DNA of 64,000 nucleotides, taken from contig NZ_CP107985.1 of assembly GCF_036108815.1 (NCBI RefSeq), positions 2,108,001 through 2,172,000 on the forward strand. The letters are read 5' to 3'. Shown here one piece after another: positions 17,502 through 26,382 of this stretch. The DNA comes from Streptomyces sp. NBC_00353 (lineage in GTDB: Bacteria > Actinomycetota > Actinomycetes > Streptomycetales > Streptomycetaceae). The translations under genes were made by a program, and so were the position numbers. The first letter of the stretch is position 1. Every line of letters starts with the position of its first letter. The notes beneath the pieces are model-generated. The model ran no database searches. It was not told the origin of the DNA and worked only from the letters and a program-made list of their open reading frames with translations.

Positions 17502-20480
17502 ATGCCATTCGTACCGCACAGCCGCACATCTCCAGCACTTCGGCCAACGGGCAGACCACGCACCTCACCGGCGGGGCGCAGATGGACCCTGTTCTGTCTG
17601 TCCCTGGCCCTGGCCATGGCAGCGGCCCTCCTCGGCGCACCCGCCGCCACCGCCGAGGTCCAGCATCCGCGCCAGCAGTGGATGCGCGAGTCCACGGCGG
17701 GTCTGTTCCTCCACTGGGGCATGTTCACCGCGCCCCGCCATGTCGACTGTGAGGCGTGGGAGCACGACGTCACCGCGGGCGGCTGGACCGCCGACTACTG
17801 GGTCGACGAGGCCCGCAAGCTCGGCGCCTCGTACATCGTCCTTGCCACCTTCCACAGCAGACTGGGCTATGCGCGGCCGTGGCCCTCGAAGATCCCCGGC
17901 AGCTGCTCCACGGAGCGCGACTTCCTCGGCGAGCTCGTGAACGCGGGCAAGGCCAAGGGCATCGAGGTCATGCTGTACATGACCGACGATCCGCAGTGGC
18001 ACAACGAGGTGCCGGGGGTGCAGACGCTCGACTCGGACGCGTACTCCGCGTACAAGGGCGAGAAGGTCGACCTGACGACGCGCGACGGGTTCGGCCGGTT
18101 CAGCTACGACCAGTTCTTCGAAGTGATGGAGAACTACCCGGATCTGGCCGGGTTCTGGATCGACAACGACAACGAGTACTGGGAGAACCATCACCTCTAC
18201 GAGCAGATCCGGGCGAAGCGGCCGTCCTGGTTGTTGACCAACAACAACGAGGACACGCCGATCATGGACACGGTCAGCAATGAGCAGAAGACCGGCATGA
18301 CTCCGGCGTACGACTATCCGTCGGCCGCGTTCACGCCGATGCCCCGCATCTCCGAGGGTGACTACAAGCTGCCGACCAGCGGCGACTGGTGGTACGACGG
18401 CAAGGACCACCCGGTGGACTTCCGGCTGAGCACGGGCCGGTACATCACCAACGCGGGCTCGTCCATGAAGTCGCTGATGGCGGAGACGGCGATGGTGAAC
18501 GGCAGGTTCCCGCCGAGCCAGCAGGAGTACAACGACTTCATGGCCGACTGGACCGCCCCGATCCGGTCCTCGCTGCAGGGCACCGAGGGCGGCGGATACA
18601 TGTACGGCGGGATGCAGCCCGGCTTCTGGAACGACGGCGCGCACGGTGTCGTCACCGTCGGGCCCGGGGCACGGACTCAGTACGTGCATGTGGTGACCCG
18701 GCCCCGAACGGATCTGGTGCGCCTGCGGGACAACGGATACCGCGCGACGGGGGTGACCGATGTGCGCACCGGGAAAGCGATGGCGTTCAGCCAGTCCGGG
18801 GGCTATCTGACGATCCTCGGGATCGCCGACTGGGATCCGTACGACACGGTGTTCAAGGTCGAGACGGACGGCCGGCAGCAGTCCTACTACCCGCAGAACT
18901 CCCTGCGGGCCACGGCCTCGTCCGCGGCCACCGGGCACCCGGCCGCCGATGTCGTCGACGGAAGTCACGAGAACTACTGGGACAGTGACGGGAAGCTCCC
19001 CGCGTCCGTGACGATCGATCTCGGCAGCCGCCGCAAGGCGACCTCGCTCGCGGTCAACCAGCGCGAATGGTCACCGACGCACGCCCGGTCGACGTTCGGC
19101 AGGCCGGAGGACTCCGCGCGGATCAAGGACTACTCGGTCTCGACGAGCGACGACGGAAGGCACTGGAGGACGGTTCGTACCGGGGCGCTGCCGAGCGCCC
19201 GTGGGGTGCAGTTCATCGACATCGGTGAACGGACGGCCCGCTATCTGAAGCTCGACGTACGGAACACCTGGGCCGGTCCGCAGGCACCGGACTTCTTCGG
19301 CCGGCTCAGGATCGACGAGATCAAGGTGGCCCACGGGGCGCCGGTGTCGGGCTCGGCGCAGGTGCCGCTGGAGGCGGAGTCGCGGAGCAACGACCGGGAC
19401 GGTGGCGTACGGGCGTCCGCGTGCGGGGCCTGCTCGGGTTCGTCCCGGCTCGTCGGGTTCGGCGGCGGAGCACGTAGCTCCGTGACGTTCCGCGACGTGA
19501 CGGCCGCCGAAGCCGGGAACTACCGGCTCCAGTTCGACCACACCGCCGGATCCGCGACCTCGCTGTCGGTGCGGGTCAATGGCGCCGCGGCCATCGATGT
19601 GGCGGTGCCCGCGGGCAACCCGGACGTGCCGGGGTCCACAGCTGTCTCCGTGCCGCTGGTCGCGGGCGCCAATACGGTCGAGGTGTTCAGCAGGGCGGCC
19701 CGGGGACCGGGCCTCGACCGGATCGCCGTCGGACCGCTGCCGCCGACGTCGTACGTGCCCAAGACGACGATGACGGTCGATCCGCACGGGCTGCAATGGG
19801 TCGGCGCCGGGCAGCAGTCGATCAAGGTGACGGCGAAGCTGCGGCTCGACGCCGACGACATACTCGACGGTGTCCGGCTCGCCCCGAAGGTTCCTGCGGG
19901 CTGGTCGGTCGAGGGCGATCCGGCGACGGCGTCGTCGATGCGGCTGGGCGAAACCCTGGCGGCGAGCTGGACGCTGACCTCGCCGCCCGGCGCGGATGTC
20001 GCGTCGACGACGGTGCCCGTCACCGCGGCCTTCCTGACGCTCGGCACACCGCACGAGGTGACGCAGAGCGTCGGCGTCCGGCCGCGCCCGGCGGACCGGG
20101 TGTTCATGCGCGAGGCCGAGGACTCGCGGAACACGCTCGGCACCGCGGGTCTGACCGGCTGCTCGCCCTGCTCCGGCGGCGAGAAGGTGCGCAACATCGG
20201 GGGCAGCGCGGCTGCCGATGTCCGGTTCCCCGATGTCATCGTGGACCGGGCCGGCACATACACGCTGTTCATCGACTACACGGTGAACGGGGATCGTTCG
20301 TTCCTGGTGAGCGTCAACGGAGGAGCGCCGGTCGAAGCAGCGGTGAGCGGCATCGGGAACAGCACCCCGGCGACGACCACCGTTCCGGTGACGCTCGCCG
20401 CGGGCGCCAACACGATCAGGATCTACAACGACGAGGAGTCCGCGCCCGACCTCGACCGGCTGTCGCTGGGACAGCCGTAG
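17502..20480 (+). CDS. secreted GH29 alpha-L-fucosidase-like enzyme with discoidin and carbohydrate-binding modules
   Basis: A 992-residue secreted enzyme. A basic N-terminus and a hydrophobic stretch end at about APAATA/EV (residue 51). The catalytic GH29 part begins at GLFLHWGMF (67-75) and has GFWIDNDN with the probable nucleophile Asp221. Then follow an F5/8-type C (discoidin) module at roughly 460-610, a first beta-sandwich binding module (~620-745), a NEW3-type domain (~750-865) and a second binding module (~866-992). The two beta-sandwich modules each begin with an acidic EAES/EAED segment and carry a CxxC pair (CGACSGS and CSPCSGG), like CBM35-type folds. It probably removes fucose or a related sugar from external glycans. 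ATG 17502 was preferred to GTG 17448 because of the signal peptide and a GAGAGGG site. Confidence 0.85.
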   Translation: MPFVPHSRTSPALRPTGRPRTSPAGRRWTLFCLSLALAMAAALLGAPAATAEVQHPRQQWMRESTAGLFLHWGMFTAPRHVDCEAWEHDVTAGGWTADYWVDEARKLGASYIVLATFHSRLGYARPWPSKIPGSCSTERDFLGELVNAGKAKGIEVMLYMTDDPQWHNEVPGVQTLDSDAYSAYKGEKVDLTTRDGFGRFSYDQFFEVMENYPDLAGFWIDNDNEYWENHHLYEQIRAKRPSWLLTNNNEDTPIMDTVSNEQKTGMTPAYDYPSAAFTPMPRISEGDYKLPTSGDWWYDGKDHPVDFRLSTGRYITNAGSSMKSLMAETAMVNGRFPPSQQEYNDFMADWTAPIRSSLQGTEGGGYMYGGMQPGFWNDGAHGVVTVGPGARTQYVHVVTRPRTDLVRLRDNGYRATGVTDVRTGKAMAFSQSGGYLTILGIADWDPYDTVFKVETDGRQQSYYPQNSLRATASSAATGHPAADVVDGSHENYWDSDGKLPASVTIDLGSRRKATSLAVNQREWSPTHARSTFGRPEDSARIKDYSVSTSDDGRHWRTVRTGALPSARGVQFIDIGERTARYLKLDVRNTWAGPQAPDFFGRLRIDEIKVAHGAPVSGSAQVPLEAESRSNDRDGGVRASACGACSGSSRLVGFGGGARSSVTFRDVTAAEAGNYRLQFDHTAGSATSLSVRVNGAAAIDVAVPAGNPDVPGSTAVSVPLVAGANTVEVFSRAARGPGLDRIAVGPLPPTSYVPKTTMTVDPHGLQWVGAGQQSIKVTAKLRLDADDILDGVRLAPKVPAGWSVEGDPATASSMRLGETLAASWTLTSPPGADVASTTVPVTAAFLTLGTPHEVTQSVGVRPRPADRVFMREAEDSRNTLGTAGLTGCSPCSGGEKVRNIGGSAAADVRFPDVIVDRAGTYTLFIDYTVNGDRSFLVSVNGGAPVEAAVSGIGNSTPATTTVPVTLAAGANTIRIYNDEESAPDLDRLSLGQP

Positions 20481-20495
20481 AGTCGCCGGCGGATC

Positions 20496-20531
20496 CACCT
20501 CAGGGGCCGTTTCCCAGCGGCCCCTGAGGTG
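20496..20531. terminator. terminator after fucosidase gene
   Basis: A perfect 14-base stem (CACCTCAGGGGCCG and its complement) with an 8-base loop, 15 bases after the stop codon. Confidence 0.8.
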
Positions 20532-20714
20532 TGCCGGGCGTCCGCCAGGTCGGGGACCACTGCGCCTCCCACGCCACCAAGGGGCAGGCACGGGACCTGT
20601 TCCCGTCGCCCGCCCCTTTCGACGATCTTCGGCCATGGAGACCACGCAGGCCTCGGCCGCCATGGACGGCGCCGAGCTGATCGCTATGCTGCGACGCAAG
20701 CGCTCACAGGAAGC

Positions 20715-20726
20715 GTTCAAACGAAC
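20715..20726. promoter_or_regulatory. possible operator upstream of DeoR/LacI regulator
   Basis: GTTCAAACGAAC, arms GTTC/GAAC. On the opposite strand it reads GTTCGTTTGAAC, sharing TCGTTTGA with a site at 21928-21939 in front of the ABC transporter operon. Confidence 0.4.
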
Positions 20727-20759
20727 AATGCGCGGCGGTACGGCGAGGGGGCCAACAGC

Positions 20760-21929
20760 ATGCGGGAGCCGGTTGAACTCAGGCGTCAGCGAATCCTGTC
20801 GGTGGTGCAGTCGCGGGGCGCCGTCAAGGTCAGCGTGCTCGCCGCCGAGCTGGATGTCTCGGTGGTCACGATCCGGCGGGACGTGGAGGAACTGACCCGG
20901 GTGGGGAGGCTGCGGCGGGGACACGGGGTGGCCCGTCCGGTGGTCGACGTGCCGGAACCCGCCACGGTCCCGGCAGCACGGACCGGGGAGCCGGCCGGGG
21001 ACGGCGCTGCGGTGGCCCTCGTCGTACCGGAGCGGCATTCGTACCTGTACGAGACGCTGCACGGCGCCCGGACCGTGCTGGAGGAGTCCGGGATGCGGAT
21101 CGCCCTGCACATCGCGCCGCAGTCGGCGGGCGCCGAACGGCCGCTGGTGGAGCGGGCCCTGGCGGACGGGGCCCGCGGGCTGCTGATCGCCCCACGGTGG
21201 CGCAACGCGCTCTCGGAGGAGTTGGACTACGGCTGGCTGGCGGAGGTGGGGGTGCCGACCGTGCTGATGGAGCGGCGGCCCCGGCCGGGCAGTGCGCTGC
21301 ACGCGCTGGACTCCGTCTGTTCCGACCACTGGTACGGGACACATCTGGCCGTGGACCATCTGGTGTCGCTGGGCCACCGCCGTATCGTCCTGGCCGCCCG
21401 CGACGACAGTCCGACGGCGCGCACCATCCGGACGGCGTTCGCCGAGATCGCGGCGGCCCGTCCGGAGGTGGAGGACTGGTCGATAGTGCTCAGTTCGCCG
21501 GCGGCGGTGCCCGGCCCCGGTCCGCAGACGCCCGGCGCACCGGCCGAAGCCGCGCCCGCTCCCGAACCCGAGGACGATGCCACAGCGGTCGACCTTGCCG
21601 CGCTGCTGCGCGAACGGGGCGCCACGGCGGCTGTTCTGCACGGCGATGTGGACGCGCTGATGCTGGTGCAGCGACTGGCGGAGGGCGGCGTCCAGGTGCC
21701 GCGGGACTGCTCGGTGGTGGCGTACGACGATGTGGTCGCCGCCCTGGGCAGTACGCCGCTGACCGCGGTGGCGCCACCGAAGGCGGAGATCGGGCGGGCG
21801 GCGGCCGAGCTGCTGCTGTACCGGCTGGCCGGGACCGTCGGTGCCACCGGTCCGGTGCGCAGGACGGAGTTGCTGCCCACTCTGAAGATCCGCGGTTCGG
21901 CGCAGTCGCTTCCCACTTCCGAAGTCTGA
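20760..21929 (+). CDS. DeoR-type HTH / LacI-type sensor hybrid transcription regulator
   Basis: A 389-residue regulator. Residues 5-65 form a DeoR winged helix (RRQRILSVVQSRGAVKVSVLAAELDVSVVTIRRDVEEL), while the rest is a LacI/periplasmic-binding-type sugar sensor: VALVVPERHSYLYETLHGA, DHLVSLGHRRIVLAAR, CSVVAYDDVVAALGSTPLTAV. This pairing occurs in actinobacterial sugar regulators. A Pro/Ala/Glu-rich insert interrupts the sensor near residues 245-280. The ABC sugar importer operon begins 101 bases downstream on the same strand and is the likely target. Confidence 0.85.
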   Translation: MREPVELRRQRILSVVQSRGAVKVSVLAAELDVSVVTIRRDVEELTRVGRLRRGHGVARPVVDVPEPATVPAARTGEPAGDGAAVALVVPERHSYLYETLHGARTVLEESGMRIALHIAPQSAGAERPLVERALADGARGLLIAPRWRNALSEELDYGWLAEVGVPTVLMERRPRPGSALHALDSVCSDHWYGTHLAVDHLVSLGHRRIVLAARDDSPTARTIRTAFAEIAAARPEVEDWSIVLSSPAAVPGPGPQTPGAPAEAAPAPEPEDDATAVDLAALLRERGATAAVLHGDVDALMLVQRLAEGGVQVPRDCSVVAYDDVVAALGSTPLTAVAPPKAEIGRAAAELLLYRLAGTVGATGPVRRTELLPTLKIRGSAQSLPTSEV

Positions 21930-21939
21930 TCGTTTGACC
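21928..21939. promoter_or_regulatory. possible operator in front of ABC importer operon
   Basis: GATCGTTTGACC, overlapping the last two bases of the regulator gene and lying about 90 bases upstream of the solute-binding protein. It shares the core TCGTTTGA with the site at 20715-20726. Confidence 0.4.
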
Positions 21940-22030
21940 GCTTTAATTTTCTTCTGAGCGATCTATTGACCCGTACCGATCAGCCGATCAGGATTCCCGT
22001 GTCTCGAATCAGGAGCCGCGGGAGGCACCC

Positions 22031-23398
22031 ATGCCTGGTCGACAGAGCCGTCGATCCGTGCTCGCCTCGATCGCCGCCCTGCCGCTGACGGGCGCTCTCA
22101 GCGCCTGCAGCAGCAGTGACGGCGCATCGAAGTCGGGCAGCACGAGCAAGACCAGCACCATCAGCAGCAAGGGCGCGAAGCGCGCCACGCACATCACCTT
22201 CTGGTCGGCCCTGCGCGGCAGCCAGGAGGTCGTGGACGCGTTCAACCGCACCCACGACCGCGTCCAGGTCGACTTCCAGCAGATCCCCACGGGAGGCCAG
22301 GGCGGTTACGCCAAGCTCAGTAACGCGTCCCGGGCGGGCAACGCCCCGGATGTCGCGACCATCGAGTACCCCCAGGTCCCCGGCTTCGCCATCGACGGGG
22401 TGGCACGCGAGCTCACCGATCTGATCGGCGACGGACTGCGCGCCAAGCTGCTGCCGCAGGCGCTGGGACTGACCACTTTCGAGAAGCGCGTCTTCAGTGT
22501 GCCGCTGGACGTCGAGCCGATGCTGATGCACTACCGCACCGACCTGTTCCAGCAGTTCGGTCTCGAAGTGCCGCGCACCTGGGACGAGTTCGAGGAAGTG
22601 GCCCGGACCGTCCGCCGCCGGGCCCCGGACCGGCGCCTGGCGACCTTCGCCACCGACGGTGCCATGCAGTTCGCGGCGCTCGCCTGGCAGGCCGGCGCCC
22701 AGTGGTTCGACACCTCGGACGGCGCCTGGAACGTGTCGCTCGCCGACGAGCCGACCCGCCGCGTCGCGTCGTACTGGCAACGGCTGATCGACCAGGACCT
22801 GGTCTTCATGAACGCCGTGGACAGCCGGCAGAGCGACGCCCAGATCAGCAACGGCCAGATCCTCGTCCGGCTCAGCGGCGCCTGGGACGCCGGGGCGCAG
22901 ATGAACGCCCGGCCTGCCCAGAAGGGCCAGTGGGCTGTGGCCCCGCTCCCCCAGTGGGATCCGGCGAATCCGGCCGTCGGCACCCACGGCGGTTCCACCT
23001 TCGCGGTCACCAAGGACAGCCGGCACCCGGAGGCCGCCCTGGAGTTCATCGAGTGGCAGGTGTCGCACCCGGACGCACTGCGCGCCCGGCTCTCCAGTGG
23101 CAGCAGCAGCCAGTATCCGGCCGCCCCCGGTCTCGTCGCCGTCGGCCGCAAGGCCTTCGACCGCAGCTACTACAACGGCCAGGACATCTACACGGTCTTC
23201 GAGGAGGAGGCGCGCAAGATCCGGCACGGCTGGCTCTGGGGACCGCGGATGACCGCCACCGGAAAGGTGATGCAGGACGGCTTCGCGCGGGCGGGCGGCG
23301 GCCAGGGTTCGTTGATCGACGCGGTACGCGCCGCCCAGCAGGGCACCATGCCGGACCTCAAGGCACTGGGCCTGGCCACCACCGAGCGCAGCGACTGA
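22031..23398 (+). CDS. sugar ABC transporter solute-binding lipoprotein
   Basis: A 455-residue extracellular substrate-binding protein. The N-terminus has a twin-arginine-like SRRSVLASIAALPLTGA and lipobox LSAC, with Cys26 lipidated. The mature part has the family 1 pattern THITFWSALRGSQEVVDAFNRTH, APDVATIEYPQ, and later GGSTFAVTKDSRHPEAALEFIEW. It feeds the two permeases that follow. No ATPase gene is present; such importers often use a shared MsiK-type ATPase encoded elsewhere. The sugar is unknown. Confidence 0.93.
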   Translation: MPGRQSRRSVLASIAALPLTGALSACSSSDGASKSGSTSKTSTISSKGAKRATHITFWSALRGSQEVVDAFNRTHDRVQVDFQQIPTGGQGGYAKLSNASRAGNAPDVATIEYPQVPGFAIDGVARELTDLIGDGLRAKLLPQALGLTTFEKRVFSVPLDVEPMLMHYRTDLFQQFGLEVPRTWDEFEEVARTVRRRAPDRRLATFATDGAMQFAALAWQAGAQWFDTSDGAWNVSLADEPTRRVASYWQRLIDQDLVFMNAVDSRQSDAQISNGQILVRLSGAWDAGAQMNARPAQKGQWAVAPLPQWDPANPAVGTHGGSTFAVTKDSRHPEAALEFIEWQVSHPDALRARLSSGSSSQYPAAPGLVAVGRKAFDRSYYNGQDIYTVFEEEARKIRHGWLWGPRMTATGKVMQDGFARAGGGQGSLIDAVRAAQQGTMPDLKALGLATTERSD

Positions 23399-23449
23399 CC
23401 CCGTTCGCCACTTCCCACGTTCCCAGCAGCAGAGAGGCAGGTGACACTC

Positions 23450-24442
23450 ATGACCGCCCCCGCTTCCACCCCCTCGATCACCCCCGTGCACCCGGCGAAC
23501 GCCCGGTCGGCCGCCGCGCCCGCGCGCTCCGCCCGCAGGTCGGCCCGGCGCCGTGAACTCGGTGCCTGCGGCGCCCTGATGACACCGTTCTTCGTACTTC
23601 TCGTGACGGTCTTCCTGATCCCCGTCGGAACGGCCGTCTGGCTCAGTTTCTTCAGCGACGACCAGCCGGGGCTCGGCTTCGGCCCGGAGCGCACCGTCTT
23701 CGTCGGACTGCGCAGCTATACGGCCGTGCTCACCGACCCGACGTTTCTCGGTGGTCTGGCCACCGTCTTCCTGTACTGCGTCATCTACATCCCGGTGATG
23801 GTGATCGCCGCGCTCGCGCTGGCGCTGCTGCTGGACTCCGGGGTGGTGCGGCTGCGCTCCTGGGCCCAGCTCGGCCTGTTCCTGCCGCACGCCGTGCCCG
23901 GCATCATCGCCGCCGTCATCTGGCTGTATCTGTACACGCCCGGGCTCAGCCCGGTGATCGATCTGCTCGGCAAGGCCGACATCACCATCGACTTCCTCGG
24001 CGTGCACACCGTCCTGCCCTCGATCGTGAACATCGCCCTGTGGAGCAATCTCGGCTACAACATGGTGGTCTTCTACGCCGCACTGCAGGCCGTGCCCCAC
24101 GAGGTCATCGAGGCCTCGGTCGTCGACGGGGCCGGACCGGTGCGTACCGCGCTCCAGGTCAAGACGCCGCTGGTGCGTTCGTCCATCGTCATGGTGGCGA
24201 TGTTCACCCTGATCTTCGCGCTCCAGCTGTTCACCGAGCCGATGCTGCTCAGCCAGTCCACCCCCATGATCAACTCGCGGTTCTCGCCCAGCATGTACAT
24301 CTACGACGCGGCGTTCACCCGTAACAACTACGGCCTGGCCGCAGCCGCCTCGGTCGTCCTGCTGATCTGCACGATCGCCCTCTCCTACGGCGTCACCCGC
24401 TGGACCAACCGCGCCAACGCCCCCGAGGAGGACGCCCGATGA
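23450..24442 (+). CDS. sugar ABC transporter permease (MalF-like)
   Basis: A 330-residue inner-membrane subunit. After a basic cytoplasmic N-terminus come six predicted membrane segments and the EAA loop IEASVVDGAGPVRTALQVKTPLV that contacts the ATPase. A GTG at 23441 could add three residues. The stop overlaps the start of the second permease by ATGA. Confidence 0.93.
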   Translation: MTAPASTPSITPVHPANARSAAAPARSARRSARRRELGACGALMTPFFVLLVTVFLIPVGTAVWLSFFSDDQPGLGFGPERTVFVGLRSYTAVLTDPTFLGGLATVFLYCVIYIPVMVIAALALALLLDSGVVRLRSWAQLGLFLPHAVPGIIAAVIWLYLYTPGLSPVIDLLGKADITIDFLGVHTVLPSIVNIALWSNLGYNMVVFYAALQAVPHEVIEASVVDGAGPVRTALQVKTPLVRSSIVMVAMFTLIFALQLFTEPMLLSQSTPMINSRFSPSMYIYDAAFTRNNYGLAAAASVVLLICTIALSYGVTRWTNRANAPEEDAR

Positions 24443-25314
24443 GCGCGACGAGCCCCACCCGTACCGCCGCCACGCTGCGGCCCCGGCTTCTCGGCCGCTC
24501 CGTCGTCAATGTGGTGGTGGGCATCTCGGTGCTGTACACGCTGCTGCCGGTGCTGTGGCTGGTGCTCGCCGCGTCGAAGAACCGGGACGCCCTGTTCGGC
24601 AGCAACGTGCTGTCGCTGAACCACTTCGCCTTCGTGCAGAACCTCAAGGACCTGTTCGCGATGGACGGCGGACTGTACGGGCGGTGGTACGGGAACAGCC
24701 TGCTGTACGCGGTCCTCGGCGCCGCGCTCGGAGCCCTCGTGAGCATCGCCTGCGGCTACGCCTTCGACAAGTACCGCTTCCCGCACAAGGAGAAGCTGTT
24801 CGGCCTGGTCCTCGCCGCCGTCATGGTGCCGCAGACGGTGCTGGCCCTCCCGCTGTATCTGATGGCGTCCGGCACCGGGCTGGTCAACACCTTCTGGTCG
24901 GTCTTCATCCCGGTGCTCTTCAATCCGTTCGGTGTGTATCTCGGCCGGATATTCAGTCAGGGGTACGTGCCGAACGAGGTGCTCGAAGCGGCGCGTGTGG
25001 ACGGCGCCGGTGAGCTGACCACCTACTTCCGGGTCGCGCTGCGGATGCTGGGGCCCGGTCTGGTCACCGTCTTCCTCTTCCAGCTCACCGCCATCTGGAA
25101 CAACTTCTTCCTGCCGATGGTGATGCTCTCCGACCAGGACCTGTATCCGGTCAGTCTGGGGCTCTACACCTGGAACAGTTCCGCCACTGTGTCCCCCGAG
25201 TACTACCCCGTCGTGATCATGGGCTCGCTGCTCGCCGTCCTCCCGCTGATCCTCGCCTTCGCACTGCTCCAGCGGTTCTGGAAGTCGGGGCTCACCGCGG
25301 GCGCCGTCAAGTAG
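24439..25314 (+). CDS. sugar ABC transporter permease (MalG-like)
   Basis: A 291-residue partner permease with six membrane segments and the EAA motif LEAARVDGAGELTTYF at about residues 188-203. It is translationally coupled to the upstream permease. Together they form the channel for the lipoprotein-bound sugar. Confidence 0.93.
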   Translation: MSATSPTRTAATLRPRLLGRSVVNVVVGISVLYTLLPVLWLVLAASKNRDALFGSNVLSLNHFAFVQNLKDLFAMDGGLYGRWYGNSLLYAVLGAALGALVSIACGYAFDKYRFPHKEKLFGLVLAAVMVPQTVLALPLYLMASGTGLVNTFWSVFIPVLFNPFGVYLGRIFSQGYVPNEVLEAARVDGAGELTTYFRVALRMLGPGLVTVFLFQLTAIWNNFFLPMVMLSDQDLYPVSLGLYTWNSSATVSPEYYPVVIMGSLLAVLPLILAFALLQRFWKSGLTAGAVK

Positions 25315-25350
25315 CCGGGCCACCCGGACCACTCCCGTACCAGGAGCAAG

Positions 25351-26382
25351 ATGCCCAGCACCACCCTCACCGCAGCCCGTCGGCCGCGCGCCGCCGTCGC
25401 CATGAAGCCGGATGCCGCGGCCGCCGTCCTCGCCCCCCGATCCCTGGCCGCACTCGCCGAGGTGTGCGCTCTCGCCCCGCTGCCCGTCCTCGACGACTTC
25501 ACCACCGACCGTGCCCGCGCCGCACTCGCGGACGCCGAACTCCTGGTCACCGGCTGGGGCTGCCCGCCGCTCGACGAGGCCGTGCTGGCGGCGGCTCCCC
25601 GGCTGCGCGCCGTCGTGCACACGGCGGGCTCCGTCCGCGGGCACATCACCGAGGCCTGCTGGGACCGGGGCATCGAAGTGTCCTCGGCCGCCGCCGCCAA
25701 CGCGCTGCCGGTCGCGGAGTACACCGTCGCGATGATCCTGCTCTCCGGGAAGCGGGCCCTGGAGCGGGCCCGCGACTACCGGGCCGAGCGCCGCCGCGAC
25801 GACTGGCTGCGCACCTCGCCCGAGGTCGGCAACTACGGCCGCACCGTGGGCATCCTGTCCGCCTCGTTGATCGGCCGGCGCGTCATCGAGCTGCTGCGTC
25901 CGTACGACCTGCAGGTGCTGCTGCACGATCCCTACGTCTCCGCGGCGGACGCCGCCGAGCTGGGTGTCCGGCCGGTCGAACTCGCCGAGCTGTTCGCGCA
26001 GAGCGACGTGGTGAGCGTCCACACCCCGCTGCTGCCCGCCACCCGCGGGCTCGTCAGTCGTGAACTCCTCACCTCGATGCGCCCGGACGGTGTGCTCATC
26101 AACACCTCGCGGGGCGCCGTCGTCGACCAGGACGCGCTCACCGACGTACTCCGTCAGGACCGGATCCGCGCCGTCCTCGACGTCACCGACCCCGACACGC
26201 TGCCGTCCGCACACCCCCTGTGGGAGTGCGACAACGCCCTGATCACTCCGCATCTCGCGGGCTCGCAGGGCAACGAGTGGCAGCGGCTGGTCGACCTGGC
26301 GGTCCGCGAGATCGGCCGCTGGGCCGCGGGCGACGGTTTCGCCCACCCCGTACGACGCGAAAGGCTGGCATTCCTCGCATGA
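25351..26382 (+). CDS. D-isomer-specific 2-hydroxyacid dehydrogenase family protein
   Basis: A 343-residue member of the D-2-hydroxyacid dehydrogenase family. The conserved catalytic region NTSRGAVVDQDAL (Arg) and ITPHLAGS (His) are present, and the usual Glu segment reads LDVTDPDTLP, with Asp where Glu is common. The dinucleotide motif expected as GxGxxG reads GILSASLIG, with both first glycines replaced by Ser. Either the cofactor grip is altered or the enzyme is specialised. It sits in a sugar-uptake operon and overlaps the next gene by ATGA, so it probably acts on a sugar acid or an oxidised sugar. Confidence 0.85.
   Translation: MPSTTLTAARRPRAAVAMKPDAAAAVLAPRSLAALAEVCALAPLPVLDDFTTDRARAALADAELLVTGWGCPPLDEAVLAAAPRLRAVVHTAGSVRGHITEACWDRGIEVSSAAAANALPVAEYTVAMILLSGKRALERARDYRAERRRDDWLRTSPEVGNYGRTVGILSASLIGRRVIELLRPYDLQVLLHDPYVSAADAAELGVRPVELAELFAQSDVVSVHTPLLPATRGLVSRELLTSMRPDGVLINTSRGAVVDQDALTDVLRQDRIRAVLDVTDPDTLPSAHPLWECDNALITPHLAGSQGNEWQRLVDLAVREIGRWAAGDGFAHPVRRERLAFLA

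Noticed and set aside
19071..21641. An 856-codon minus-strand frame across the fucosidase and DeoR/LacI genes.
   Set aside because: It spans two well supported plus-strand genes and a terminator, and has no recognisable domain.
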